DNA from: Ruminococcus difficilis
GTDB lineage: Bacteria > Bacillota_A > Clostridia > Oscillospirales > Acutalibacteraceae
Assembly (NCBI RefSeq): GCF_016680995.1
Contig: NZ_JAEQMG010000084.1
Span: 1-9,869, forward strand
Direction of reading: 5' to 3'
DNA length: 9,869 nucleotides
Made by a program: the position numbers and the translations under genes
Part shown: one piece after another, positions 1 through 6,317 of the stretch
Layout: each line of letters starts with the position of its first letter
Numbering within the stretch: the first letter of the stretch is position 1
Notes under the pieces: model-generated
Told to the model about the DNA's origin: nothing
Seen by the model: the letters and a program-made list of their open reading frames with translations, nothing else
Database searches by the model: none

Positions 1-423
1 GAATTGACAGCGGAGGAAATCAAGCGTCAGGAACAGTTGAAGCGTCACCGTATCGTGAGCCGTGAACGCTATCAGTTGATGAAAGCGGGCAAGCATAAAG
101 TAGGACAGCCTTTTACCCTTAAATGTAAATGTTGTGGCAATTCATTTGAATCCAAGATGTCTAATACGCTGTTCTGCTCTCCAAAATGTCGAGCGAAATA
201 TTATCGTCGGCAAGAATCGGAAAAGCGGATGCGTGAAATAGTTTGCAATTACTGCGGTAAAACATTCGTTGCTACAAGAAGTGATGTCAAGTATTGTTGC
301 AAGGAATGCAAAGAAGAAGCAAATCGTATCATGCGAAAAGAACGCTACGAGATGAAGAAACAACAAAAGTTGAATCAGAACACTTCCGACACGGTGTTCA
401 TCGAAGAAAAGAAAACAGCATAA
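1..423 (+). CDS. Small protein with two tandem zinc-ribbon motifs, 5' end probably outside the window
   Basis: Function not recognised. The frame is open to base 1. A TTG at base 4 would give 139 residues, but no ribosome site is visible, so the true start may lie upstream. Numbering from that TTG, two cysteine quartets have identical spacing, C-x2-C-x13-C-x3-C: C41, C44, C58, C62 and C81, C84, C98, C102. Each has Gly after its second Cys (CCG, YCG), like treble-clef or zinc-ribbon fingers. The equal spacing suggests an internal duplication. The flanks are rich in Lys, Arg and Glu and probably helical, which fits nucleic-acid binding. It lies directly upstream of a terminator, a relaxosome accessory gene and a relaxase, so it is probably cargo or an accessory of the mobilisable element; that role is inferred from position only. 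Confidence 0.72.
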   Translation, partial: ELTAEEIKRQEQLKRHRIVSRERYQLMKAGKHKVGQPFTLKCKCCGNSFESKMSNTLFCSPKCRAKYYRRQESEKRMREIVCNYCGKTFVATRSDVKYCCKECKEEANRIMRKERYEMKKQQKLNQNTSDTVFIEEKKTA

Positions 424-437
424 TAAATTAACGCTGC

Positions 438-474
438 GGCGGCTTGTGAGAGCAATTTCACAAGCCGCCTTTTT
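438..474 (+). terminator. Rho-independent terminator after the zinc-ribbon gene
   Basis: A perfect 12-bp stem (GGCGGCTTGTGA with TCACAAGCCGCC; 438-449 and 458-469) has an 8-base loop and is followed by five T. It starts 15 bases after the stop codon of the upstream gene. The next gene has its Shine-Dalgarno sequence right after the T run. Confidence 0.85.
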
Positions 475-491
475 GATTGGAGGTATTTATA

Positions 492-689
492 ATGAGTTTT
501 ACAGAGAAAGAGTTTTTACAGGCAAAGCATCGACTGGAAGAAGCGCAGGCTCGCAACCGTGTGAAGGAGCGTTCAGTTCGGACACATCGACTTATCCAAG
601 AGGGAGCTATTTTAGAGAAAGCTATGCCGCAAGTTAGGCAAATGTCATTGGAACAGTTGGAGGGTTATCTATGCAGTCTGCTCAAATAA
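492..689 (+). CDS. Small relaxosome accessory protein, DUF3847/TraD-like
   Basis: This 65-residue protein starts at ATG 492, with GGAGG at 479-483 eight bases upstream. A TTG at 477 is in frame but overlaps that ribosome site and is unlikely. The sequence is mostly charged helix and contains an RxHRLIQEGAILEKA segment at about residues 35-50. This resembles the R-x-R/H-R-L-x-x-x-G-A-x-x-E signature of the TraD/DUF3847 families of small proteins encoded next to MobA/MobL relaxases. Such proteins are thought to help the relaxase at oriT. The position supports this: it is followed by a terminator, then oriT, then the relaxase gene. The family assignment is from memory of the motif, without a profile search. 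Confidence 0.75.
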   Translation: MSFTEKEFLQAKHRLEEAQARNRVKERSVRTHRLIQEGAILEKAMPQVRQMSLEQLEGYLCSLLK

Positions 690-703
690 TCATTATCAAT
701 GGG

Positions 704-735
704 ACGCTTCGAGAAATCGGAGCGTTTCTTCTTTT
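704..735 (+). terminator. Terminator with GAAA tetraloop, abutting oriT
   Basis: A 9-bp stem with one G-T pair (ACGCTTCGA with TCGGAGCGT; 704-712 and 717-725) closes a GAAA tetraloop and is followed by TTCTTCTTTT. It begins 14 bases after the stop codon of the accessory gene. Its T tract runs into the nic region, so it would keep transcription out of oriT. Confidence 0.8.
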
Positions 736-826
736 ATCCCGAAGGGCGCACTTACTCACCACTGCCAAAACTCGCAGAGTTTTGGTAAGCGGTGGTATTT
801 CAACATTCGTTGAAACCGTGCGCTCT
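729..826 (+). other. Origin of transfer (oriT), RSF1010/pIP501 type, nic on the minus strand
   Basis: The minus strand of 743-754 reads TAAGTGCGCCCT, the nic core known for MOBQ systems such as RSF1010 and pIP501. The similarity runs on through TTCGGGAT, much like the pIP501 nic region as I remember it. By analogy the cut falls after TGCG. On the 5' side of the core on that strand lies a perfect 9-bp hairpin (CCAAAACTC, GCA loop, GAGTTTTGG; 765-785), nested inside ACCAC/GTGGT (758-762, 792-796). An outer repeat, 743-751 against 818-826, matches at 8 of 9 positions. A second small hairpin (TTTCAAC/GTTGAAA) lies at 798-815. Nicking the minus strand sends bases 1-740 first and the relaxase gene last, the usual arrangement. 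Confidence 0.85.
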
Positions 827-837
827 CCGAGGGTTGC

Positions 838-852
838 GGCTCCGTTGGAGCC
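838..852 (+). repeat. Short perfect hairpin between oriT and the relaxase gene
   Basis: GGCTCC and GGAGCC pair across a three-base GTT loop. No T run follows, so it is not a terminator by itself. It is one of a series of hairpins between oriT and the relaxase start. Confidence 0.5.
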
Positions 853-885
853 TTGCGAAAGTTGCCTCAGAGCCGTCACCTTCCG

Positions 886-920
886 TGCGGTTGCCTGTTC
901 GTCAACCGCATTTTCTTTTT
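886..920 (+). terminator. Terminator-like hairpin (possible attenuator) ahead of the relaxase gene
   Basis: TGCGGTTG (886-893) pairs perfectly with CAACCGCA (903-910) across a nine-base loop, followed by TTTTCTTTTT. The relaxase start codon is 47 bases downstream and no good promoter is visible in between. Transcripts entering from oriT would have to pass this element. It could attenuate relaxase expression or simply be part of the oriT secondary structure. Confidence 0.5.
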
Positions 921-966
921 ATGAAAAAGAAACAAAAATTCTGCCCGAAAGGTGTGATTTACAAGA

Positions 967-2664
967 ATGGCGATCTATCATTTAGAAGCAAAAGTCATCA
1001 GTCGCAGCTCCGGTAGAAGCGCCGTCGCCGCATCCGCCTATATGAGTTGCTCCAAGATTTTGAACGATTATGACGGTGTGCTACACGATTTCACCCGCAA
1101 GCACGGTCTTGTGTGGGAGCATATCTTTTTACCCGAAAACGCTCCGCAGGAATGGCAGAATCGGAGCGAATTATGGAACGCCGTTGAACGTGCCGAAAAG
1201 ACAAAGGACAGCCGACTTGCCCGTGAGTTAGTGGTCGCTTTGCCTGTTGAACTCAACAAAGAACAATGGATAAATCTGCTAACAGAATATATCCAAAATA
1301 ACTTTGTTGCAGATGGTATGTGCGCTGACGTTGCTATTCACGATACTGACGGACACAATCCCCACGCCCATATTATGCTCACTGTCAGACCGTTGGACGA
1401 TAAAGGCAAGTGGCAGTACAAGACCGAAAAGGAATATCTTTGTAAACACAACGGAGAAGAAAAAGGCTTCACCGCCGCCGAGTTTCTGAAAGCGAAAGCA
1501 CAGGGTTGGGAGAAGCAATATCAATATTATGTCGGCAAAAAGAAGGTGTATATGCCGCCGTCAGAAGCGAAGCGGCACGGCTATGAGCGAGCCAACAAAT
1601 ATCCGAAAAGCACAAAATACGGTCGGCAGAATCCTATCACCGCCCGTTGGAACAGCGACGAACAGCTTGTGATATGGCGAGAGAATTGGGCGCAGAACAC
1701 GAACAAATATCTTGATGAAGCGAATCGATCAGACGCCCATATCGACCACCGCAGTCACGCCGCAAGATGTATCGACGAGCAGCCTACGATTCACGAAGGC
1801 TATGTCGCACAAGCGATGGAGCGCAGAGGATTGATTGCAGACCGCTGTGAAGTCAACCGTCAAATCAAAGCTGACAACGCTCTGCTCTGTGAGCTGAAAG
1901 CTGCGTTTGCGAAAATCTCTCAGGCGGTCAAGAATACTGTCCCGGCTCTTGCCGAAGCGATGGAATCTCTGCGTGAAAAGGTTATCGTTATCAGCTATCA
2001 TATCCTGCATACAAAAATCGGCAAGCGCAATATTACCGATTATGTTAAGGAGTTAAAGGCAAATTATGAAAGCTACAAGAGTATTGTCAAGCAGATCGCT
2101 GTAAAGAAGAAAGAACGGAAGGAACTTCAAAAACAGAAGAAGTCTACTCCCCTTATCAAGGTCATTACTCACCGTGATTTAGCTCGCCGCATCGCCGAGC
2201 TGACAGAAGAAATTGAAGAACTGAAATCCGAAAAAGCTCGCTTGCTTACCGCTATGGAGCGAACCGATGATAAAGATGTATCTACGGTCAATGACAGCCT
2301 TGACAGAATGCGGTCTGCTTTGAAGGAGTTAGACAAACGAGAAGAAAAATACACTGCTGAGCTAAACGAAGCCTTACAGCAATACGCTGAATACAAGGAG
2401 CAATCCAAAGAATTCAACACAGGCGAATTTGGAAAGGCTCGTTTGGATATTCGCTCTGATAAAGAACGTAATGCTCTTAATCAGATTTCAGATTCTTACG
2501 GCGAGTATTTCTCTCGCAGCACATTTTTCAGCAGCATCCGTGACGCAGATATGAAGCTCGACGACGAGATTAATATGCGAGCCGTCCGTGAATACGTTTA
2601 TCAGCAGCGCAGACAAGCACATCAACAGCAAAGAAGCAGAAAAACGCACGGGCATGAGAGATAA
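967..2664 (+). CDS. mobA: MobA/MobL-family (MOBQ) conjugative relaxase
   Basis: This 565-residue relaxase nicks oriT and stays bound to the 5' end of the transferred strand during conjugation. The N-terminal relaxase domain fills about residues 1-230. It starts MAIYHLEAK and includes the SGRSAVAASAYM segment with the likely catalytic Tyr25. The metal-binding motif HxxxxHxxHxH has H125, H130, H133 and H135 (DGHNPHAHIML), preceded by ALPVEL. Residues about 295-490 are Lys/Glu-rich and predicted coiled coil; no primase domain like that of RSF1010 MobA is seen. The start at ATG 967 fits the family N-terminus; an AAAGGTG about 12 bases upstream is a weak ribosome site. The matching oriT lies just upstream. 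No type IV secretion genes are in view, so whether the element is self-transmissible cannot be told. Confidence 0.95.
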   Translation: MAIYHLEAKVISRSSGRSAVAASAYMSCSKILNDYDGVLHDFTRKHGLVWEHIFLPENAPQEWQNRSELWNAVERAEKTKDSRLARELVVALPVELNKEQWINLLTEYIQNNFVADGMCADVAIHDTDGHNPHAHIMLTVRPLDDKGKWQYKTEKEYLCKHNGEEKGFTAAEFLKAKAQGWEKQYQYYVGKKKVYMPPSEAKRHGYERANKYPKSTKYGRQNPITARWNSDEQLVIWRENWAQNTNKYLDEANRSDAHIDHRSHAARCIDEQPTIHEGYVAQAMERRGLIADRCEVNRQIKADNALLCELKAAFAKISQAVKNTVPALAEAMESLREKVIVISYHILHTKIGKRNITDYVKELKANYESYKSIVKQIAVKKKERKELQKQKKSTPLIKVITHRDLARRIAELTEEIEELKSEKARLLTAMERTDDKDVSTVNDSLDRMRSALKELDKREEKYTAELNEALQQYAEYKEQSKEFNTGEFGKARLDIRSDKERNALNQISDSYGEYFSRSTFFSSIRDADMKLDDEINMRAVREYVYQQRRQAHQQQRSRKTHGHER

Positions 2665-2763
2665 ATTTATATTGAGATGAATTTTATTAAGGTCATTTTA
2701 TGCTAAAGTTATAGTTTTCTTTATAATTGAAATATAACAAAAAGGGCAAAAGCAAATAAAATT

Positions 2764-2778
2764 GTAACCGTCAAATAA
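2764..2778 (+). repeat. IS66 left terminal inverted repeat
   Basis: GTAACCGTCAAATAA. Pairs with 5316-5330 at 13 of 15 bases and begins with the family-typical GTAA. Confidence 0.8.
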
Positions 2779-2897
2779 ACCACCGTATTGCCTTCCGCTC
2801 GGCAAATGTGCGAGAATATAAGCAAAAACGAAGTGAGCGGTTGTAGTCCATTGTATTCGAACGGATACGATCGTACACAATCGCACGGGGTGAAGTT

Positions 2898-3227
2898 ATG
2901 CCAAAAGGGCTGCAAATTATCAAAGAAAACAATAATCTCGCGGAATGGTCGCGGCAGGTTGAAGAGTGCCGCACCAGCGGACTGAGTGTGCGCTCCTGGT
3001 GCGAGCAGCATCAGATTGCCGTCAGCACCTTCCACTACCGCCAGCAAAGGGTATGGAAAGCGCTACAAAAGAGTTCTCAGTTCGTTGAAGTTCCGCTATC
3101 CTTTGATGAGAGCCATAATGACAACATCGCGGCGTCGGTAAAAGTCGGCAGCATCTGCGCCGAAGTACATAACGGCGCGGATGAAGCTACGCTCGCCGCA
3201 CTGTTTCGCATGCTTAAGTCATGCTAA
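2898..3227 (+). CDS. tnpA: IS66 accessory protein TnpA
   Basis: This 109-residue protein resembles the first ORF of IS66 elements. The N-terminal half carries a WSRQVEECRTSGLSVRSWC segment followed by a QIAVSTFHYRQQRVW stretch, a helix-turn-helix-like DNA-binding pattern known in TnpA/IS3 OrfA-like proteins. Its exact role is unclear, but in IS66 it is needed together with TnpB and TnpC for efficient transposition. The start ATG has only a weak GGGGTGAAG ahead of it. Its last 7 bases overlap the start of tnpB, so the two are probably translationally coupled. Confidence 0.9.
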   Translation: MPKGLQIIKENNNLAEWSRQVEECRTSGLSVRSWCEQHQIAVSTFHYRQQRVWKALQKSSQFVEVPLSFDESHNDNIAASVKVGSICAEVHNGADEATLAALFRMLKSC

Positions 3228-3574
3228 GCGATTTCAGCGGATCGAAGGTCTATCTCGCCTGCGGCTACACCGATCTTCGCCGTGGGATCGATGGACTGGC
3301 AACCATCATTGAACAGCAGTTTCGTCTTGACCCGTGTTCCGACGCGCTGTTTCTGTTCTGCGGCAGGCGAACCGACAGAATCAAAGCGCTCTACTGGGAG
3401 GGCGATGGCTTTCTCTTACTCTACAAGCGACTTGAAAAGGGTAAGTTCCAGTGGCCGCGCAGCGAGAACGAAGCGCTCGGCATTACTGCTCAACAATACC
3501 GCTGGCTGATGGAAGGATTGAGTATCCAACAGCCGAAAGCTCATCGAAAAATGGAGAAAATAAAGTTCGGATAA
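3221..3574 (+). CDS. tnpB: IS66 accessory protein TnpB (IS66 Orf2 family)
   Basis: This 117-residue protein has the full IS66 Orf2 signature: YLACGYTDLRRGIDGLA near residues 11-27, DALFLFCGRRTDRIKALYWEGDGF near 41-64, and LYKRLEKGKFQWP near 67-79. It is a small basic protein required along with TnpC in IS66; its biochemical role is not well known. It is unrelated to the RNA-guided TnpB of IS605. The ATG lies inside the last codons of tnpA (ATGCTAA, frame shifted), typical of coupling in this family. Confidence 0.95.
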   Translation: MLSDFSGSKVYLACGYTDLRRGIDGLATIIEQQFRLDPCSDALFLFCGRRTDRIKALYWEGDGFLLLYKRLEKGKFQWPRSENEALGITAQQYRWLMEGLSIQQPKAHRKMEKIKFG

Positions 3575-3598
3575 TTGCTCATAAACCCGCATAAATAC

Positions 3599-3627
3599 TG
3601 GACTTTTCACTGCTTTTGTGGTATAAT
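3599..3627 (+). promoter_or_regulatory. Likely internal promoter for tnpC
   Basis: TGGACT (3599-3604) and a perfect TATAAT (3622-3627) are separated by 17 bases in the 88-base gap between tnpB and tnpC. The predicted RNA start would be near 3634, about 30 bases before the tnpC ATG. Confidence 0.55.
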
Positions 3628-3662
3628 AAACACATAAAACAAAGCAGAAAAGTTGGGCGTTT

Positions 3663-5249
3663 ATGAGTAAGAACAACAGTGAAACTGTCACGATCTCCAA
3701 AGCCGAATATGAGTATTTAACAGGTTTAAAAGATCTGGAGAAGCATTGCGCCCAGCTTGAGTCTGAATTGAACTGGCTGAAAGAACAGCTGCAGATCTCG
3801 AAGAAGAAAACCTTCGGCTCAAGCTCAGAGCGCACGGAACAGCTCTATCAGCAAATGACTTTGTTCTTCAATGAAGCGGAAGCGCTGGAGGATACCGAGA
3901 ATAGAAACACAGAGATCACGGTAGAACAGTATAAGCGTAAGCAAAAGACCGGCTGCTTTGACAAGCTCCCCGAGAACATCGAGACCTACACCGTCGAGCA
4001 TGAGCTCAGTGAAGAAGAACGCAGATGTCCCGATTGCGGTGAAGAGATGGAAGTCATCGGCAAGAAGATCACCAAACATCTGGAGATGATCCCTGCACAG
4101 GTAAGAATCCGTGAGGACGTATACTTTACCTACGCATGCAAAAAGTGTCATGAGAATGAAGCGGATACTCCGGTGATCGAAACACCTCAGCCGAATCCTG
4201 TCATCAAAGGCAGCTTTGCTTCTGCTCAGGCGATCGCGCATCTGATGACGCAGAAGTTTGTGATGCACTCTCCGCTCTACCGCCAGGAACAGGAATTGAA
4301 GCAGAAGGGCATTGAGCTGTCGAGACAGACAATGTCGAACTGGTTCATCACCACTTCGAAACTGTGGCTGGAGCCGCTGTATGAGAGAATGAAAGAGCTG
4401 CTCCTCAAAGAAAGTGTTCTCCATGCGGACGAGACTACCTTACAGGTTCTCAAAACAAAGGATAAGCCGACAGCGACCAAGAGTTACATGTGGCTGTACC
4501 GGACGAGCGGATGCTGTGAGACGCCGATCGTTCTCTATGACTACCGCCCGAACCGCAAGTCGGAGAATGCCGAGACCTTTTTGAAAGAGTTTAAAGGTTA
4601 TCTGCATACAGACGGCTACAAGGCATACCGTGGGATCGAAAATGTTACGATTGTCGGCTGTTGGGCGCATGCCAGAAGAAGATTCTGCGAGGCGCTGGAG
4701 GTTCTGCCGGAAGAACAGCGCAAAGGTTCGACGGCTGCTATCGGTCTGGATTACTGCGGTAAGCTGTATGAGATTGAAAAGAAAATGAAGGACAAGCGTC
4801 CGGAAGATAGGCTGAAAGATCGACAGGGGCAAGCGAAACCGCTTCTGGACGCATTCTTTGCGTGGGCAAAATCTCTTCGGAACATCGCGCCGAAGAGCAA
4901 GCTCGGCAAAGCAGTCAATTATCTGATTGAGGAAGAGACATACCTGCGACGTTACATTGAGGACGGTAGGCTGGAGATCGACAACAACCGTGCAGAGCGC
5001 AGCATCAAGCCTTTCGTTATCGGCAGAAAAAACTGGCTATTTGCCAACACACCGTCGGGTGCAAAGGCAAGCGCGACAGCTTTCAGCATCATCGAAACAG
5101 CAAAGGAAAACGACCTCGATCCATACGAGTATCTCAAGTATGTTTTCGAAAAAGCGCCAAATCTGAAGGAGAATGAATCCATTGATATCCTCCTGCCGTG
5201 GAACGCACCGGACGACTGCCGCTCAAAAGCGGCTCCCTCAACTGAATAA
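3663..5249 (+). CDS. tnpC: IS66-family transposase TnpC (DDE)
   Basis: This 528-residue transposase catalyses cut and strand transfer of the element. Domains in order: an N-terminal leucine-zipper-like coiled coil (about 20-50) ending in the family motif KKKTFGSSSERTEQ; a zinc finger with C122, C125, C159 and C162; and the IS66 DDE catalytic domain, about 180-465. The likely catalytic residues are D256 (HADET), D317 (HTDGY) and E445 (NNRAERSIKP). The IS66 C-terminal segment (FSIIETAKENDLDPYEYL) follows. The length is normal and there are no stops or frameshifts, so it may be active. The ATG is preceded by a weak ribosome site but matches the usual MSKN-type start. A dedicated promoter lies just upstream. 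Confidence 0.96.
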   Translation: MSKNNSETVTISKAEYEYLTGLKDLEKHCAQLESELNWLKEQLQISKKKTFGSSSERTEQLYQQMTLFFNEAEALEDTENRNTEITVEQYKRKQKTGCFDKLPENIETYTVEHELSEEERRCPDCGEEMEVIGKKITKHLEMIPAQVRIREDVYFTYACKKCHENEADTPVIETPQPNPVIKGSFASAQAIAHLMTQKFVMHSPLYRQEQELKQKGIELSRQTMSNWFITTSKLWLEPLYERMKELLLKESVLHADETTLQVLKTKDKPTATKSYMWLYRTSGCCETPIVLYDYRPNRKSENAETFLKEFKGYLHTDGYKAYRGIENVTIVGCWAHARRRFCEALEVLPEEQRKGSTAAIGLDYCGKLYEIEKKMKDKRPEDRLKDRQGQAKPLLDAFFAWAKSLRNIAPKSKLGKAVNYLIEEETYLRRYIEDGRLEIDNNRAERSIKPFVIGRKNWLFANTPSGAKASATAFSIIETAKENDLDPYEYLKYVFEKAPNLKENESIDILLPWNAPDDCRSKAAPSTE

Positions 5250-5268
5250 ATTATCCTTAAATAACCTC

Positions 5269-5311
5269 ATCCGCCACAGTACCAAACCAGTAACTGTGGC
5301 GGATGTTTCTT
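5269..5311 (+). terminator. Terminator of the IS66 operon
   Basis: A perfect 12-bp stem (ATCCGCCACAGT with ACTGTGGCGGAT; 5269-5280 and 5293-5304) with a 12-base loop is followed by GTTTCTTT. It lies 20 bases after the tnpC stop and inside the right end of the element. Confidence 0.75.
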
Positions 5312-5315
5312 TGCC

Positions 5316-5330
5316 TCATTTGACGCTTAC
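5316..5330 (+). repeat. IS66 right terminal inverted repeat
   Basis: TCATTTGACGCTTAC. Partner of 2764-2778, ending in the family-typical TTAC. Confidence 0.8.
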
Positions 5331-5400
5331 ATATTTTCTTGTGATTTCTTTTTGTGGATAAGGTATAATAAAATGCGCAAAAAGAATATGGCATAAAAAG

Positions 5401-5429
5401 AAGACATAGTTTGCAGAATCTGTTAGAAT
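5401..5429 (+). promoter_or_regulatory. Likely IS256 transposase promoter
   Basis: AAGACA (5401-5406) and TAGAAT (5424-5429) are spaced by 17 bases. They overlap the terminal repeat and predict an RNA start near 5436, about 35 bases before the transposase ATG and downstream of the left arm of the 12-bp inverted repeat. Confidence 0.4.
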
Positions 5430-5475
5430 GAAGTTACGACACAAAACATTCTGAAAGGAGACAGCAAACTATGTC
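5403..5475 (+). promoter_or_regulatory. 12-bp inverted repeat covering the IS256 start codon
   Basis: GACATAGTTTGC (5403-5414) is perfectly complementary to GCAAACTATGTC (5464-5475). The right arm includes the transposase ATG (5471) and begins three bases after the ribosome site GGAG (5457-5460). Only a transcript starting upstream of 5403 can form this stem. Confidence 0.65.
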
Positions 5476-6171
5476 CAAGAAAATTGTACAACTAAATGAA
5501 GAAGTAATCAAGGGGGAAATCAAAGAATTAGTCAGAGGAAGCGTCGAAGAGACGCTCAACGAGCTGTTGGAGTAGGAGGCTGAGAAGCTGACGCAGGCGG
5601 CGAGATACGAGCGAAACGAAGCGCGCAAAGGCTACCGCAGCGGTCATTATGACAGAAATCTCACCACGACCTCCGGCGACGTAACACTCCATGTACCTCG
5701 TCTGAAAGGCGTGAGCTTTGAAACGGCAATCATCGAAAGATACCGCCGCAGAGAAAGCAGTGTCGAAGAAGCGCTCATCGAGATGTACCTCGCGGGAGTA
5801 TCCGTGCGCCGTGTCGAAGACATCACCGAAGCTCTCTGGGGTACCAAGGTCTCTCCTTCCACGATCAGCGAGCTGAATAAGAAAGCGTATGTTCACATCG
5901 AGGAATGGCGCAATCGTCCTCTGCAAGGCGGCAGGTATCCTTATGTGTATGTAGACGGCATCTATCTTCGCGGCAACTGGGGCGGAGAGTATGAGAATGT
6001 AGCCGTATTGGTAGCAATCGCAGTGAATGAGGATGGTTACAGAGAGGTTCTCGGAGCCGCCGAAGGTATGAAAGAGGACAAAACCAGTTGGGTGAACTTC
6101 TTCAAATGGCTGAAAAGCAGAGGGCTAGAAGGTGTTAAGCTCATCGTAGGCGATAAGTGTCTCGGTATGTT
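5471..6171 (+). pseudogene. IS256-family transposase, 5' part (amber stop, then IS21 insertion)
   Basis: This part encodes codons 1-233 and two bases of codon 234. The ATG follows AAAGGAG with 10 bases between. TAG at 5573-5575 replaces codon 35 (LLE-stop-EAEKL), probably a GAG-to-TAG change; the frame is otherwise clean. The N-terminal DNA-binding region continues through the family segment ERNEARKGYRSGHYDRNL. The catalytic domain begins with YVYVDGIYLRGNW (first Asp, D162) and reaches VGDKCLGM (second Asp, D228). The open part after the stop could only restart at a GTG at 5711 and would lack the third catalytic residue. IS256 transposases catalyse copy-out circle formation and integration. 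This copy cannot make a working enzyme unless the amber is suppressed and the insertion lost. Confidence 0.9.
6165..6171 (+). repeat. Target-site duplication of the IS21 element, left copy
   Basis: GTATGTT directly precedes the IS21 tip TGGATATAGC and repeats exactly at 8949-8955. Confidence 0.85.
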
Positions 6172-6181
6172 TGGATATAGC

Positions 6182-6290
6182 GTTGAAATTGAGCACCTCG
6201 GCCGCTTGAATTGAGCAGGTCCGTCGCTGAAATTGAGCACCTTCGTCGGCGAAATTGAGCAGTGCCGTCGCGTGATTGCACATTGACAAG
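6182..6290 (+). repeat. IS21 left-end array of 22-bp repeats
   Basis: Four head-to-tail 22-bp units with a GAAATTGAGCA-like core start at 6182, 6204, 6226 and 6248. A degenerate fifth (GATTGCACA) starts at 6270. IS21-family ends are known to carry several repeats that bind the transposase. The fifth unit abuts the -35 box of a + strand promoter. Confidence 0.85.
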
Positions 6291-6311
6291 TAAGCGTGCG
6301 CATATTACAAT
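6283..6311 (+). promoter_or_regulatory. Strong inward promoter at the IS21 left end
   Basis: A perfect TTGACA (6283-6288), a 17-base spacer and TACAAT (6306-6311, 5 of 6). The predicted start is near 6318. It points into the element, opposite to istAB, and no protein gene lies downstream on this strand. Confidence 0.7.
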
Positions 6312-6317
6312 AAAAGT

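Larger units (their letters stand above)
2764..5330 (+). mobile_element. IS66-family insertion sequence (tnpA-tnpB-tnpC), 2567 bp
   Basis: Complete in appearance, with all three IS66 genes intact. The ends start with GTAA and end with TTAC as is usual for the family: GTAACCGTCAAATAA on the left matches the reverse complement of the right end, GTAAGCGTCAAATGA, at 13 of 15 positions. The family normally duplicates 8 bp. The 8 bases outside the left end (ATAAAATT) and right end (ATATTTTC) do not match, so a simple single insertion here is not shown. It lies about 100 bases after the relaxase gene; that gap is AT-rich and shows nothing else. Confidence 0.88.

Noticed and set aside
792..1016. Small + strand reading frame (about 74 codons) across the relaxase leader
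   Set aside because: It overlaps oriT hairpins and the relaxase start in another frame, with no ribosome site; best explained by conserved leader DNA.
2665..2763. Possible attachment site or regulatory region after the relaxase gene
   Set aside because: The stretch is AT-rich, but no hairpin with T run, repeat or gene could be supported in it.
3825..4424. 199-codon minus-strand frame inside tnpC
   Set aside because: Shadow of the IS66 transposase gene, with no protein-like motifs.
5339..5369. Promoter TTGTGA-19-TATAAT between IS66 and IS256
   Set aside because: The TATAAT (5364-5369) is perfect but the spacer is long and the -35 weak. If real, it would make a transcript with the IS256 fold-back; kept only as a possibility.
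5711..6214. Independent 167-residue gene
   Set aside because: It is the middle of the IS256 transposase after the amber stop, running a few codons into the IS21 left end.
6182..6290. Regular 22-bp repeats resembling a small CRISPR array
   Set aside because: The units are head to tail without spacers, are imperfect, and recur inverted at the other IS21 end; they are transposase-binding terminal repeats.
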